46,237 bases of DNA from NCBI GenBank assembly GCA_947628315.1, contig CANQZJ010000013.1, positions 1 to 46,237 of the forward strand. The letters run 5' to 3'. The stretch's first letter is position 1, and each line of letters starts with the position of its first letter. This document shows, piece after piece, positions 26,016-41,000 of the stretch. Position numbers and translations under genes: made by a program. The notes beneath the pieces are model-generated. The model saw only the letters and a program-made list of their open reading frames with translations, did not search any database and had not been told where the DNA came from. The stretch comes from an uncultured Oscillospiraceae bacterium. Its GTDB lineage: Bacteria; Bacillota; Clostridia; Oscillospirales; Oscillospiraceae.

Positions 26016-29000
26016 ATGAGATCTGTCAAAAAGAATTCCCTGCCGCGCAGGCTTGCGGCTGCCCTGCTGTGCGCCTGCCTGGTGCTCTCGCTGTGCGAGG
26101 GGCTGCACCTGCTCCTCCCCACCGCCCACGCGGCGTCCACAGGGGGACCCACCGCCGGCGTCGATCGGCAGGCCGACCCCAGCACCATGGATACCTATCA
26201 ACAGATGCTGGATTTCTCCACAAACACCCGCAACGCCGGGCGTCTGTGGTCGGATAAGTCCGTGTTCGCCCTGGGCTATAAAGATGCGGGCGGCAGAAGC
26301 GGGCTGTGGGCCGAGGGCAACGACACGACCAACGGCGTTCTGTCTCTGACGAAAGACCTTGACGGCGTGGAGGGCACGGTCTCGCTCAACGACGACTTCC
26401 TGCACGTCTATTCCGCGCTGGGCTCCAGCCTGGAGGTCATCGGCGTGCCCCCCGTCCGGGCCGTCATCGTGTTCGATAACTCCGGGTCCATGTATAACAG
26501 CAACTCCACCGGAAAAGTAACGACGAATGACGGAACCGGCGAAAAAACCGAGTATAAGTCCGACGAAGATCTGTGGAAGCTGCAGCGGATCGCCCTGACC
26601 GTCGAGGCCATCGACCGGGCCATCGACACGCTGATGGAGGCCAGCGTTTACAATGAGGTCTCCGTGGTGCTGTTCGGCGACGGGGCAAACAACGATATCA
26701 ATGAAACCAACAGTACCCACCCCTACCACGGCAACAGCACCGCCGTGACCATCCTGCCCATGAAGCACTACGAGCCTAAGAAAGATGGTGGGGAGTATAC
26801 CCCCTACCTCACCGCCGGGTGGAAAGGTACTGGAGAAATCAATGGAGAAACCCCTCTGCATACTGGCGCTAGTCCTTCTGCTGATGACACGACAAATAAC
26901 CCGGGCATCAAACAAAAGGCGTATAGCGGCGGCTGGGTGTTCGTAAACAACGAGATCTGCCAGTTGAAACAATCCAACAAAGATGGTAGCGCAAACCCCG
27001 GAGACAATCCCGGGCACGACTGGTATAAAGCCGAGAGCTGGAGCGGCTGGAACAACTGCAACGATAATACATACACCGCCTACCAGAACGGCACCACCGA
27101 CATCCAGGCCGGTTACTATGTGGGCATGCAGGAGTTGCTGAACGCCGAGAAGACCGAGACGGTGGGCAACCAGACCTATCAGTGCGTCCCCTCCCTGGTG
27201 ATGCTGACCGACGGCCAGGCCACCGATATGCTGACGGGGAACTATATCAAGCCGGACTTTGATGAAAAGAGCGGCGAGCCCACAGCCCGGGGCTTTGTCA
27301 ACGACACCGGAAACAGACTGCGGTCCTTCACCGGGGCCACCGGAAAAAACGCTAAAGAAATAGGCAATTTCTGGGATATGTTCGTCGAGATGGAAAAGGG
27401 GAGTTCTGGGAAGTATCAGTCCGCCGCATGGTACGAGGACATAACAGCCGCTGAAAAGAAATTGACGACTCCCACGGGCACGATGCTGGATCATATGAAA
27501 GCAGTGGCGAGGACCTACAGCGACTCCGTCGCCTCCATGCTGCTGGGCACCCTGATGACCACCGCCTACTACAAGGAGGCGGTGAAGCGCGCCTATAACG
27601 TGGCGGACCACTGGAACATCTACACCATCTCGGTGGATATGATAGACCTCGAAACCATGCCGGGCACTGCGGCAGCGGACGCAAAAAGCGCTTCTTCAAA
27701 TCCGGAGCCAAAAAACGAACTGCCCGATAAGTGGGAGTATGGCATCAACAGCAACGCCCCCACCATGGACCCCGCGGATTACTTCTATAAAGATGGGAAG
27801 GTAGATATCGGCTGGCTGGTCGACAAGGGCTACATTGATGGGTTGGACAAAGGCCAACTGGCAGCTGCGATAGCCGCCGACGCCGAAAAAGATGCCGATG
27901 TTACGGGAAAGACCGTCTATCCCGACTGGTCCGTGGGTGAGATGCTCATCCAGGGCATCGTGACGGCGGCGCAGGAGCTGAATAGATGGCAGAGCGGGAG
28001 CCACAAGATTGAGTTAAACTACCAGTCCTGGAACTCGGCCAAGGGGATACTAAAACGTGAAACAAAGAAAGTAGACGGTAAGGATCAAGATGTCCTGGAT
28101 GAGGATGAGAATCGGCAGCCGGCTGATTCGGACAAGTGGATTAAAGGCACGTACATAAACCCCTGGGGTCATAGCGACGGCTATCTCCTCAAAGAGCGGC
28201 AGGATGTCAAATTCCCGGCTCTTAGTGCGAGTGATGAGACAGACACAAACCCCTACGGCCTGAACGTAGCTGACGTGATGAAGAACATCGCGTACAACAA
28301 TTTTGCCTACTATCCCTCGACCGCAAATGCCTCGGCGCAGGACCTGGCCGGCACCTTCGTAGAGATCATCGACTCCATCACGGAGCACCTGTTCGCCCCC
28401 GTAGGCGGCACCAACGACCTGGGCGTGGGCGACGCCGTCACCTACGTGGACCCGGTGGGCAAGTACATGGACGTGAAGGACGTCAAGAACCTGACCCTGT
28501 TCGGCAAGCTGTATGATCTCACCAAGACCGCCGTGTACGACTACCAGTGGAACCACCAGTACCAGGAGAACAAGGGCTATGCTACGCAACCCCTCGACGA
28601 GGGCTGGTACAAGGGCGAGCCCACCGACAACAGCAACGACGGCGTGGACTACGCAGGAGCCCCTGATAAGCTTCCCAGCGGTTGTGACAGCGCTGCGGAT
28701 GCCTGGGCCAACGGCTGGGTCTACCGCGTCAGCTATTCCAACGCGTCGAAATACGTGCCCACGCTGAATGATATTAATAATGAAATCCCAAATCCCGAGC
28801 AAAGCACCGCGCTTGACAAGATGCGGCACACCACCTACACCTTCTACCGAATCGATAAAGGCCAGGAAGAGCGCGACGCGCTCCACATGAACCCCGCCTA
28901 CCTTTCCGCGGGAGATAAGGAAGGAGATCTGGAGCTCAAAGCGGGTGACCCCGGCGTGTACGCCCTGTCCGACCTGCGCATCTGGGTGGAGGACAGCGGC

Positions 29001-32000
29001 GATTACAGCGCCAGCCTGGGCAGTTCCAAGACCGACACCAACTATGACGAGGCCCTGTGGATCAACATCCCGGTGAACATGCTGCCCCTGCGCACCATGT
29101 CCATCAACCTGGGCAAGACGGAGGAAGACGCCGACCATTGGGCGTACAAAACCAACCTGACCGCTGAGGCCGGCGACGCCTATAAAGCCAGCTTCCCCCT
29201 GCGTGTGTTCTACACCGTAGGCGTCAGCGACGAGGTGCTGGAGAACAGCAACCGCATCAACATCGCCGGGGGCATCAGCCCGGAGTACATCCTGCGCAAC
29301 AAGATCACCACGCCGGCGGCGGCAGGCGCCCGGGGCATCGACCAGGGGAACCTGGAATTTTTCTCCAACTGGTACAATCCCCTGAACCGCTACGGCGACT
29401 ACGCCACCACCAGCACCGACTACACCTTCGGCGACCCGGTGACCTCCTTTGCGCCCAGCACCGCCAACCGGTACTATATGTTTGAGAAGGCCCTGCCGCT
29501 GTACAGCACGGCCTATCAATTCACGGGCGGCAAGTGGCAAAAAGTGGAAATGCACGACGGGATCTCCGCCAACTTCGGCGGCAGGCTGCTGGAAGAGGTA
29601 AAGAAGGATAAAATCGGCACCAGCAGCACTGAGAAGGCCGTCACCAGCGAACAGATCACAGCCGTGCTGGAAACGAAAGAGAAACCCGTGGAGGGCGATA
29701 TCGTCCTGCTGGAAGCGGACCGCCTGACCAATGTGGACAGACCCGCTGACGGCTCGGGACTCGTCGATCCGTTCCCCTCCAGCGACTATTTCTACCTGGC
29801 CATCGAGTACTACAACCTGGACGGTGAGAACGCCACCTGGACGCAGTTTGTCATCACCCGGAAGAGCAGCGAGTTCGGCTCGGCCTACGAGTCGGCCCAC
29901 ATCGCCAACGGCGACATGCTGTGCTGGCACGACCTGAGCGGCAAGTATCCCGACTACCCGTATCTGTCCTACACTGATACCAAGGACAGCAGCCGTGGCC
30001 GGAACTCCATCGGCTGGCCCCTGGATTCGAGCGGCTATTATGTGGGCTACAAGAAGGGCGAGAAGGAAGTACCCAGTGAGGATAAGTATAAGGCTGCAAT
30101 CGAAGGGTTGACGGGCTACGACGAAAGCTGGACTACACAGCACGAAAATGTCCTGAGCGGCGGCAATTGGGTGCTTTGCGCCAAGCCCGGCGGGCTGCGC
30201 GTGGGCGATCTGGCCCAGAACGTCAAGAACAAGGGCGGCACCTATAATCAAGGCGGCGATATTCAAAAGTACTACGGCGAAGAGCAGTACAAGCAGGAGA
30301 CCGAGGACAAGGGCCTGAAGTGGGGCTTCTTTACGAACAACGTCACCCGCACCGCCAACAACTACTACATGCCCACCATCAGCGCGGCGTCCAGGACCGA
30401 GGAGGAGGCCGGCGGCACGGCCGGGACCGGGGACAACGGCATCATCGTGAACGTGTACCTGGGCAACAACGGCCGGCTGTGGGTGAACGACACCACCCTG
30501 CTGGTGACGAAGCTGATCGATCCCCCGCTGGACCAGGAGATCGACGAGAACGACGCCAAGGAGGAGTTCAACTACCAGGTCTACATCCAGGGCATGGAGG
30601 GCAAACAGAGCGCCGTGGTGATCCACTGGAACCAGGCCACGCAGAGCTGGCAGCGTCAGTTCCACTATATCGATCTGGAGCTGGACAGCCAGCTGTTCCT
30701 CCAGACCCAGGACGGCCAGAAGGCCGTGGTGGACGGGGACGGCAAGCGCGTGGTCCCCAATCCTGATGGCACGGGGTACGTCTATGCCGATAGCAACGCC
30801 CCGTGTACCGACCCTTACTATGTCTACATCGGCAAAAACCGGTCGGGAAACGCGGAAGGTTTCGGCGCTTCCGAAGCGGGCTTCCGCGTCTACCACAACG
30901 ATGCGGTGGACACGAACGGTACGGTTGATAAGGCAGACGTTATAAGCGAAGGTACAGGCGACAACGAGGGCACGTTCTATGCCGCCACGGTGTGGCTGGT
31001 GTCCGTGGATGACTATACCAGCAAATGGCAGAACGCCGAAGGAGGGCCTCTTGATCCGGTCAACGCAGGAAGCTTTGACGCCACAAACTACGGTGGAATA
31101 GTGAAAACCAACTTTGAGCTGCTGACCATCGATCCCAACGTCAGCGGCGCCGACACCACCGAGATCGCCATTACCTCGGACTACCTCACCAGCAGCGCCT
31201 ACTGGACGAAGGATGTGTATTTCGGCTATAAGGATGTTAAGTTTAATGAGTCGGGCGCCATTGACGAGAGCAGCAGCAAAAAGCTGACCGAGGGCGACCT
31301 CTACGATCAGATCATCCCCAGCGGCGACCGCCCGGATTATTTCGATAATGATCCGGCTGGCAGAAATAATGCGGACAAAGGAACCATCGCGAAGAACACC
31401 GCCGAGTTCACCCTGAAGCACGGCGAGGCGCTGCTGTTCAGCGGCATCCCCTCCGCCTCCGTGTACCGGGTCACCGAGAAGCTGACCGACCGGCAGCTGG
31501 ACGAGGGCTATTCCCTGAAAGAAGTGAGCCACGTCCAGCAGGTGGGCTCCGACAGCACCTACCGCCCCGGCGCCCAGAGCATCCCCGTCTATTATAACGA
31601 GGGCACGACCTACGGCGAGTACGGCGGCGACGTGTATCCGAATGCCTACGATAGCTACAAGACCGAAAAGGGCCTGACGTGGGCGGTGGATCAGGACGGA
31701 ACGGCGAATAAGGACGACTATCTCCATTACGAGCCGTTCCACCACACCAACGCCGTTGTGTGGGAAGCCTATTCCACCATGGACGCGGCCGCGCAAGGCG
31801 ACAACCACCACCAGCCGGCCGGCTTCCTTGCGGCTGGAAAGAACGGGACGTCGCCGTTCTATCTGTGGAACGGCACAACGAGCGAGAACACAGAGCAGAC
31901 ACATCGCGTCCAGGACAACCCCAACTGCAAGTCCCTGGAGGATGGCGGCTGCGACGAGGACATCGGCGGCGGCCAGGTCCGGCACTACTTCTTCAAAGGC

Positions 32001-35000
32001 GGCGAACTTCTTGACGCGCACTACCAGGGCGAGGGTTCCGGCTATATCCGGAACATAGGCCGCTACATCACCAGCCCCACGGTCCACTTCGGCGTGAAGG
32101 ACGAGCAGCAGAAGGACGCGGAAACGTCCATGCCGGATATGAAGTCCAACACCGATTACACCGGCGTGTACTCCGTGTTCGGCAACACCGGCACCTTTGA
32201 GGAGTCCGCCAACTTCGTCAACACCAAGAAGGCCGACAAGCGGGAGACCGCCATCAACGGCGACGAGGACAGGATCAGCGGCAACGGCACCGGCACCCAG
32301 CCCGGCGTCCAGGCGGGCGACACCATCACCTACACGATCGACTGGTCCAACGATACCGGCAGCAAGGCCCGGGTGGTCATCATCGACCCGCTGGACGCCG
32401 GCGTGGAGTTCGTCGAAGCCACCACCGAAGTGGGAGAGTATGAGTACTTGGGAGAGTATAAGTACTTCGGAGGCATAAACGAGGCGAACGCGTACCTTGC
32501 CACGATCTACACCGATCCCAAAAAACCGGTCACGGTGGACTCCGGCCATGTGGTGATCTGGGATCTGGGCGAACGGGCCCCCGACGAACACGGCAGCGTG
32601 ACCCTCACCGTGAAGGTGAAGGAGAACGCGGCGGAGTGGTGGGACTACGACGGCGACGGCGTGGCCGACAAGCCCGTTTCCGCCGATCCTGACCATCTGG
32701 TGCGGGACCGTGCCACCGTCCGGGTGGCGGACAACGCCTATTACACCAACACCGTGGTCAACCCCGTGGGCAAACCGGACAAGGACGAGACCAAGATCGA
32801 CCGCGCGGCTGGCGGCGACCCCGAAACTCTGACCGATGGCAACTTTGTCCCCAAGGATGGGGCCGAGAACACCGAGGTCGGCCCGCTAGTGTACGTGGGT
32901 GACAAGATCACCTACAAGATCACCTGGCGGAACTATAAGACCGAGCCGGCGCTGGTCACCATCACCGACCCGCTGGATGCCAACGTGAAGATCATCAGCG
33001 CGGAGTTTGACCCCACGAAGACCCTGGACAGCAAGGGAGAACCGCTCAATACCTCCACCGGCTACACGGGCGCTCAGAAGGCGGATTTGACGAACCTTGT
33101 GCCCACCACCGGCGACGCCAAGCCCGCGGGTACGGATTCTACCGTGCAAGTCAATGTTGACAGCACCGAGCCTGAGAGCAAGCGTCCCGTCATCCAGTAC
33201 ACCAACGGGGAGGACTACCAGGTCGTCTGGAACCTGGGCTTCCAGCCCGCCGGGGCCTCCGGCGTGGTGACCCTGACGGTGGAGGTGCTGAGCACCGCCG
33301 CCGCGGCGGGCTATGTGGACAACACCGCCTTTGTGAAGATCAACGGCGACGCGGTGCAGCAGACCAAGACCGTGGAGAACCCCACCCCCGAGGTGGAGAA
33401 GGAGGAGACCAACCCCGGCAAGGGAGAACGCCTCACGGTGGGCCAGCAGGTGGACTATGAGATCTCCTGGCGCAACTACCAGTCTGCCGCCGCCAAGGTG
33501 ACGGTCACCGACGTCCTGGATCCCGGCGTGGACTTCGAAAACGCCGCTTTTGGCGAAGTGACGCTCACTAAGGACGACGTTGGGCCGAAAGAGGGCACCG
33601 TCACTATCGGCGAGCAGACGGTCAACGTCAAGATCGAGTATACCCCGCACCAGATCACCTGGACGCTGGAGGATGTCCCCGCCAATTACGAAGGGAAGGT
33701 GACCTTCTCCGTCGCGGTGAACTCGAAAGCCTTTGAAAAGCACACCTATGACGGAAACGGCGCGTTCAAGACAGACGAGCCCGGCGACGAGACTGACGAC
33801 AAGATCCTGAACCAGGGCGGCGTCCGGATCGACGACGACGCCAAGGTTCTCACCGAGATCATCCCCAACCCCGTGCTCAATACCGGCGCTCTCAAGATCT
33901 CCAAGAAGGTCGAAGGCACCGGCGGGGACAAGACTGCCTATTTCGCCTTCCGCATCGAGCTGGAGGGCGCGTTGGAGACCTTCGGCCCGCTGGACGGGGC
34001 GTACCCCTACGAAGGCAAAGTGGAGGACAAGGACAATGACAGCCTCGCTCTCGACGCTGAGGGCAACAAAATTATTACCTTCACGGGCGGCCAGGCCAGA
34101 GTGTATTTGAGGGATGGCGAGTCCATCACCATCAAGGGCCTGCCCGAGGGCGTCGACTACACCGTCACCGAGGAGAACCCCGGGGAACACACTGTGACGG
34201 TGAAGGTGACCCCCAACGAGGGTAACGAAGTAAATGAAGAGAAACACTCTGTCACCGGCAAGATCGAGGCGGACGAAACCAAAACCGTCGCTGTAGAGTT
34301 CACCAACAAAAAGGATCTGGCGCCGGTCGATCTGACCATCAAAAAGGCCGTCCTCGGCGAGGAAGATCCCAAGACGGAATTTACATTTACTCTTGAACTC
34401 ACGCCGCCGAAGGACGTTACGTTGGCGGGGTCTTATCCTTATACCCTGACCGGCCCCGGCGCGGAGGAGATCGAGAGGGGCACAGTCGAGGTCGACGCGG
34501 ACGGCAATGTGAAGATCAAGGACGGCGGCGACATCACGCTCAAGCACAACCAGTCCATCACCATCACCGGCCTGCCCAACGGGACGACGTATACCGTTAC
34601 CGAGACGGCGGATTCGCGGAGCGGTTATGACACCACCGTAGACGGCGCGGAGGGGTACTCTACGTCCGGCACGCTGACCAACGAGGGCGGCAATGTGACG
34701 GTGGTCTCCTTCGAGAACACCAAGCAGCATGAAACCAAGCCCGGCTTTGGCGACGTGCAGATCACCAAGAAGGTCACCGGCGTGAACCTGTCCACCAAGG
34801 ACGAGTTTACCTTCCACGTGGAGTTGGAATTCCCGGAGGGGACAGATCCTATCCCCGAGGTCAAGTACACCGGCACGGTGAGCGACACCATTGAAAACGG
34901 CAAGGGCGACATCACCCTGCCCGCCGGCGGAACGGTTCTGTTCAATGACCTGCCGGAGGGGACTGTCGTCACCGTGACCGAGACGGGTCTGGACGGCGAT

Positions 35001-38000
35001 AAGTACAAAATGACGGCGGAAGGCGGGGAAACGGTAGAGAACGGCGTGAAGGTTACCGTGACCGAGGGCGCCACCGCCGCCGTGAACATCGTGTTCACCA
35101 ACGAGCGGAAGACCGGCGGCCTGACCGTGACCAAGACGGTCTCCGGCGAGGGCGCGGACACCGAGCGGCACTGGAACTTCACCGTGACCCTGGAGGATAC
35201 CAGCATCAACGGCAAATTCGGCGACATGACCTTTAAAGACGGTGTGGCCACCTTCCAGCTGAACGGCAAGGATCCCAAGACCACCACCGCTACCGGCCTG
35301 CCCGCGGGGATCAAGTACACCGTGACCGAGGACGACTACACGGCGGAGGGCTACACCACTACGCCGGCTGACGGCGCCACCGGGATCATCCCGGCGGGCG
35401 ACAAGGCCAGCGAGGAGTTCTTCAACTACAAGGGTAAGCCGGAAACGGGCGGCCTGAAGGTCACCAAGACGGTCACCGGCAACGCCGACGATCCCAACAA
35501 GGACTGGAGCTTCACCGTGGCCTTCACCGCCCCGGATGAGGACTCGGTGAATTGGGAAAAGATCGCGGAACTGAAGTTCAGCGTCCGTGAATCCACGGAG
35601 CACGTCGTCACGTGGGACGGCAATATGCTGACGTTCACCCTGAAGCACGGCGAGTCTGTGGAGATCACCAACCTGCCCGTGAATACCAGCTATACCGTGA
35701 CCGAGGACTACACGGGAGGCTACTTTACCGCCACCGTTACCGACAGCGACGACCCCTTTAACGACGGCAAGGGTGCCATTGGCACGGCGGGTGAAATGGA
35801 CAACGTCGAGTTTGTGAACGACTTCGGCGAGGTGCTTGAGCCCAAGATCGGCTGCCTGACTGTCTCCAAGATTGTCTCCAAGGCGGTCGAGGGCGGCGAC
35901 GAGGCCGTGGGGACGGACTTCCGCTTCAAGGTGGAGTTCACCGCCCCGGCCGGGGTGTCGGTCAACTGGAGCGGCGTGGAACTGGTCTTCAGCGACGAAA
36001 CCGCGAACCACAACTACGGTTGGAAGGGCAATGAGCTGACCTTCACCCTCAGGGACGGCGAGTCCGTGACGATCTCCGGCCTGCCTCTGGGCACGAAGTA
36101 CACCGTCACGGAGGAGTCCGGCGAGTACAGCACCACGGCGACTGTCACCGTCGGTACGGTCACGAAGGAAGGCACTGCAACGGAAGGCGGCTACACCGTC
36201 TCCGGCGACCTCGGCAGCACGGGTGAGGCGAAGGTGGAATACACCAACACCATGCCCACGGTCGGGGAGGCCACCGTCAATGTGGAACTCACCAAGACGT
36301 TGAAGGGCGGCACGCTGGAGGCCGGCAAGTTCACCTTCGTGGTGACGCCCGACGCCGGCAATGACAAGGACTCCGACCCGCTGCACGGCGAACCTCTGGA
36401 GGTCAAAAACGGAACACCCACAGCCGAGGGAATCGCCACGGTGGAGCTCTTCGGCGCGGAACGTGCCTTTACACAGGCGGGCACCTACAAGTACACCGTG
36501 CGGGAGAAGGCCGACGGCCAGCCGGGCATTTCCTACGACGACCGGGTCTATACGGTCACTGTTGTCGTAACAAAGGAGGAGTACAACAGCGACACGAACA
36601 CCTGGCCGCTGAAAGCGGAGGCGACCGTGACCAAAGACGGCGCGGAGCCGGGTGCGGGCGGTCTCGCCTTCACCAACGAGTATAAGACCGGCGAGATCAG
36701 CGTCCCCCTGCAGGCGCGGAAGGTGCTGACGGGCGCCACGCTGAGGGCGGGGCAGTTCAGCTTTACCCTGACCCCGGGCGAGTCCACCGTCGATGGCGTG
36801 ACGGGCACTTCCCCCATGCCGGACGGCACGTCCAGCCCACTCACCGTGACCAATGACGGCAGCAACTGGGTGAACTTCGGCTCCGTGAAATTCACCAGGG
36901 CGGGGATCTACTATTACACCATTCAGGAGGTCAAGCCGGAGGGCGCCCCGGGCTACGTCACGTATGACGACACGGAGTACCATGTGACGGTGACCGTGAC
37001 CAGAGAGGGCGACGCGCTCCAGGCGACGGTCACATATAAGGACGGCACGGACGGCGTGGCAAGCACGAACGTCCCCACCTTCACCAACACTGCCAACACC
37101 GGCAGCCTGACCGTGAAAAAGACGGTCACTGGCCTCGTCGGTGATCGCAGCGAGAACTGGATGTTTACGGTGGTGTTCACCGACCCGGAGGGGGAGACGG
37201 TGGATTGGAAAAACACCGCAAAGCTGACGTTCAGCGACAAAACCGAGGAAGGACACAGCGTCAGTTGGGCCAGCAATACGCTCACCTTCACCCTGAAGGA
37301 CGGCGAGTCTGTGACGATCAGCGAGCTGCCCGTGGACACAGGGTACACGGTGACCGAGCCAGATGCCAACAAGGGCGGCTACACCACCACGCCCGAGACA
37401 GGCGTTGCCGACGGCACGATCGAGGCGGAAAAAACCGCCACTGTGGAATTTATCAACAACAAAGACACGGCGGAGACCGGTGATCTCAAGGTGACCAAGA
37501 CGGTCAGCGGCGCCGTCACGGACAAAGCGTTCCACTTCACCGTGACCTTCAGCGCCCCGGTGGATCAGAAAATGGTAACGCTCACGTTCAGCCCCAAGGA
37601 TGAAACCGCAGACCCCGAGGATGAAACCGCAGATTACGGCGTCGAGTGGACGGATGACCATACGCTGACGTTCGACCTGAAGAACGGCCAGACCATGACC
37701 GCAAGCGGCCTGCCGGCGGGCATCACCTACCATGTGACCGAGGACAAATACGAGGACTACACCACTGAGATCCACGGCGATGAAGAGGGCTTCATCCCCA
37801 CGAATGCCGCCGCTGAGCTGCAGTACATCAACCGCGGCAAGGGGCAGAGTCCCAAGACACGCAGCCTGACGGTCTCCAAGACGGTCACCGGCGAGGGGGA
37901 CACGGAGAAAGACTGGACTTTCACCGTGGTGTTCACCGCCCCGGAGGAGCAGATGATCGACCATAGCAGCGTAAAGCTGGACTTCAGTGGCGAGACCAAA

Positions 38001-41000
38001 GACCACAAAAATAAATGGACGGACGACCATACGCTGACGTTCACCCTGAGGCACAACGAGTCTGTGGAGATCACCGGTCTGCCCGACGGCACAGGGTATA
38101 CGGTGACCGAGACAGAGGCCAATCAGGACGGCTACATCACCACACCCACCAGCGCCAGCGGCACCATCTCTGAAACCGACGCGGCCACGGCGGTCTTTAC
38201 CAACGATAAGCACACTACGCTGCCGGACAAGGGCAATCTGACCGTGAGCAAGACGGTCACCGGCAAGAACGGGGACACGACCAAGGAGTTCCACTTCAAG
38301 GTGACCATTTACACGGACGAAACCCGCGAAACTGTGGATGAAAGCTTCAACGGCACCTACGGTCACATGACCTTTAAGGACGGCGTGGCGGAGTTCGACC
38401 TGAAGCACGGCGAGAGCCTGACCGCCACCGATCTGCCCAAGGACCTCACCTACACGGTGACCGAGGGCGACTACACGGGAGAGGGCTACATCACCACGCC
38501 CGCCGGCAACGAGGGGACTATCCCCGGCGGCGATACGGTTACGGCTGCCTTTAGCAACGCAAAGCCGGGCAAGGGGAACCTGATCGTCACCAAGATGGTG
38601 TCCGGCGCGGGCGATACGGCCAAGGACTTCACCTTTACCGTGACCTTCACCCCCCCGGCCGATGCACCGGCGGACTGGCAAAAAGGTGTGACGCTCACAA
38701 AGTATAACGCCGACGGAACCACTGTCACGGAGAACCCCACCATCACGGGCAACAGCCTGACGTTCACCCTGAAGCACAACGAGTCTGTGGAGATCGAAGG
38801 CCTGCCCGAGAAGACAGGGTACACCGTGACCGAGACCGATGCCAACGCGGACGGCTACACCACCACGGTCACCGGCAGCGGCACAGTGGAGGACGGCAGC
38901 ATATCCGGCAAAATCGAGGCGGAAAAAGCCGCCAGCGCGTCCTTTGAAAACAGCAAAGACAAGCCGGAGCCGAAGGTCGGCAGCCTCACCGTGACCAAGA
39001 CGGTCGCCGGCCCGGGCGGGGACAAGGCCAGGCCGTTCCACTTCAAGGTGACGCTGAGCAAACCTCTCAACGGCAAGTACGGCGATATGATCTTCACCAA
39101 CGGTGAGGCAGAGATTACCCTGAAGCACGGCGAGACCATGACCGCCGAGGGTCTGCCCGCGGACACAGAGTACACGGTGACCGAGTTTGAGGCCAACAAG
39201 GATCACTACAGCACCACGTCCGAGGGCACCAGCGGCACCATCGCCAGTGACGAGGAGGCCAAAGCGGAGTTCACCAACACCAGGAAGACGGGCAGCCTGT
39301 CCGTGACCAAGACGGTCACCGGCGAGGAAAGCTCGGACACGGGCTTCACCTTTACCGTGGAGTTCACCGTCCCGGCGGGGTCGGAGATGGGTGATTGGAA
39401 GAATGCCGTGGAGGTGACGTTCAGCGGCGATGGAATCGAGGAAACGCCTAGTGCCACATGGACGGACGGCAATCATCTGACGTTCACCCTGAAGCACGGC
39501 CAGACCATGACCGCCGAGAATCTGCCCGCGGGCGTCACCTACACGGTGACCGAGACTGAGGCCGACGAGGACGACTACACCACCACCTCCTCCGGCGAAA
39601 CCGGAACCATCCCCGACGTCGGTAAAGCTGAGGCTGTCTTTAACAACCACAAGGATCCCACGGCAGATTCGAACAAGGGAGACCTGATCGTGACCAAGGA
39701 GGTCACCGGCGAGGACAACTCGACCACGGCGTTCAACTTCACCGTGGTGTTTACCGTCCCGGACGGTACGGCGGAAAGCTGGCAAGATGATGTGACGATC
39801 ACAAAGTATGACGCCGACGGAACCGATGTCACGGATGGCCTCACCATCGAGGGCAACGAGCTGGAGTTCACCCTGAAACACGGCCAACGGTTGGAAGTCA
39901 CCGGCCTGCCCAAGGACATCACCTACAAGGTGACCGAGGAAGCCTGCGAGGGCTACACCACCACGCCCGAGGAAGGCGTTGCCGACGGCACGATCGTGGC
40001 GGGAAAAACCGCCAGCGCGGAGTTCGTCAACGACAAGGGAGAGGAGTCGCCCCCCGGGGACGAGGGTACCGGCAGCCTGTCCGTGACCAAGACGGTCGAC
40101 GGCACCGCCGGAAGCACGACCCAGGAGTTCACCTTCACCGTGACGTTGAGCGACACGACCGTCACTGGCACGCACGGTGATATGGAGTTCACCAACGGCG
40201 TGGCCACATTCACCCTGAAGCACGGCCAGACTATGACCGCCGATAATCTGCCCGCGGACGTCACTTACGAGGTGACCGAGGCCGGCGTGGACGGCTACAC
40301 CACCGGCTCCACCGGTTCCACCGGGACGATCCCGGACGGCGGCACCGCCGAGGCGAAGTTCACCAACATCAATGATTCGTCCGAATACGGGGAACTGACC
40401 GTGCACAAGACGGTCTCCGGCGACGCGGGGGATGCGAAGTTCCACTTCAAGGTGACGCTGACCGGCGCCGCTGCCGACGGCACCCCGGCCGGCTCCATCA
40501 CCGGCCAGTATGGCGACATGCACTTTACAAATGGCGTAGCGGAGTTCGACCTGACGGCCGGCAATAGCCTGACCGCCACCGGCCTGCCCAAGGGCATCGG
40601 CTATACCGTGGAAGAGATGCCGGTGGAAGGCTTTACCGTCGAAAGTCCCGAAGATGGCTCCGCCAGTGGGATCATCCCCGGCGGCAGCGAGGCCAAGGCA
40701 GATTTTGTCAACAAACCCGTCACCACGGAAGACCCGAAGCCCGGCAGCCTCAAGGTGACCAAGACGGTCACCGGCGAGGGCGGCGAACAGGATAAGGACT
40801 TCACCTTCAGCGTGGAGTTCACCGCCCCGGAGGGGAAGACGATCGACCAAAGCAGCGTGAAGCTGACGTTCAGCGCCCGCGACTCTGAAAAACACAAGGT
40901 CGCGTGGGAGGACGGCAAACTGACGTTCACCCTCAGGCACAACGAGGATGTGACGATCACCGGTCTGCCCATCGGCACAGAGTACACGGTGACCGAGGAC

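Noticed and set aside
25934-26257. Leader peptide or upstream gene of 107 codons overlapping the adhesin start
   Set aside because: It has no ribosome binding site, and most of its length lies within the adhesin coding sequence in another frame.
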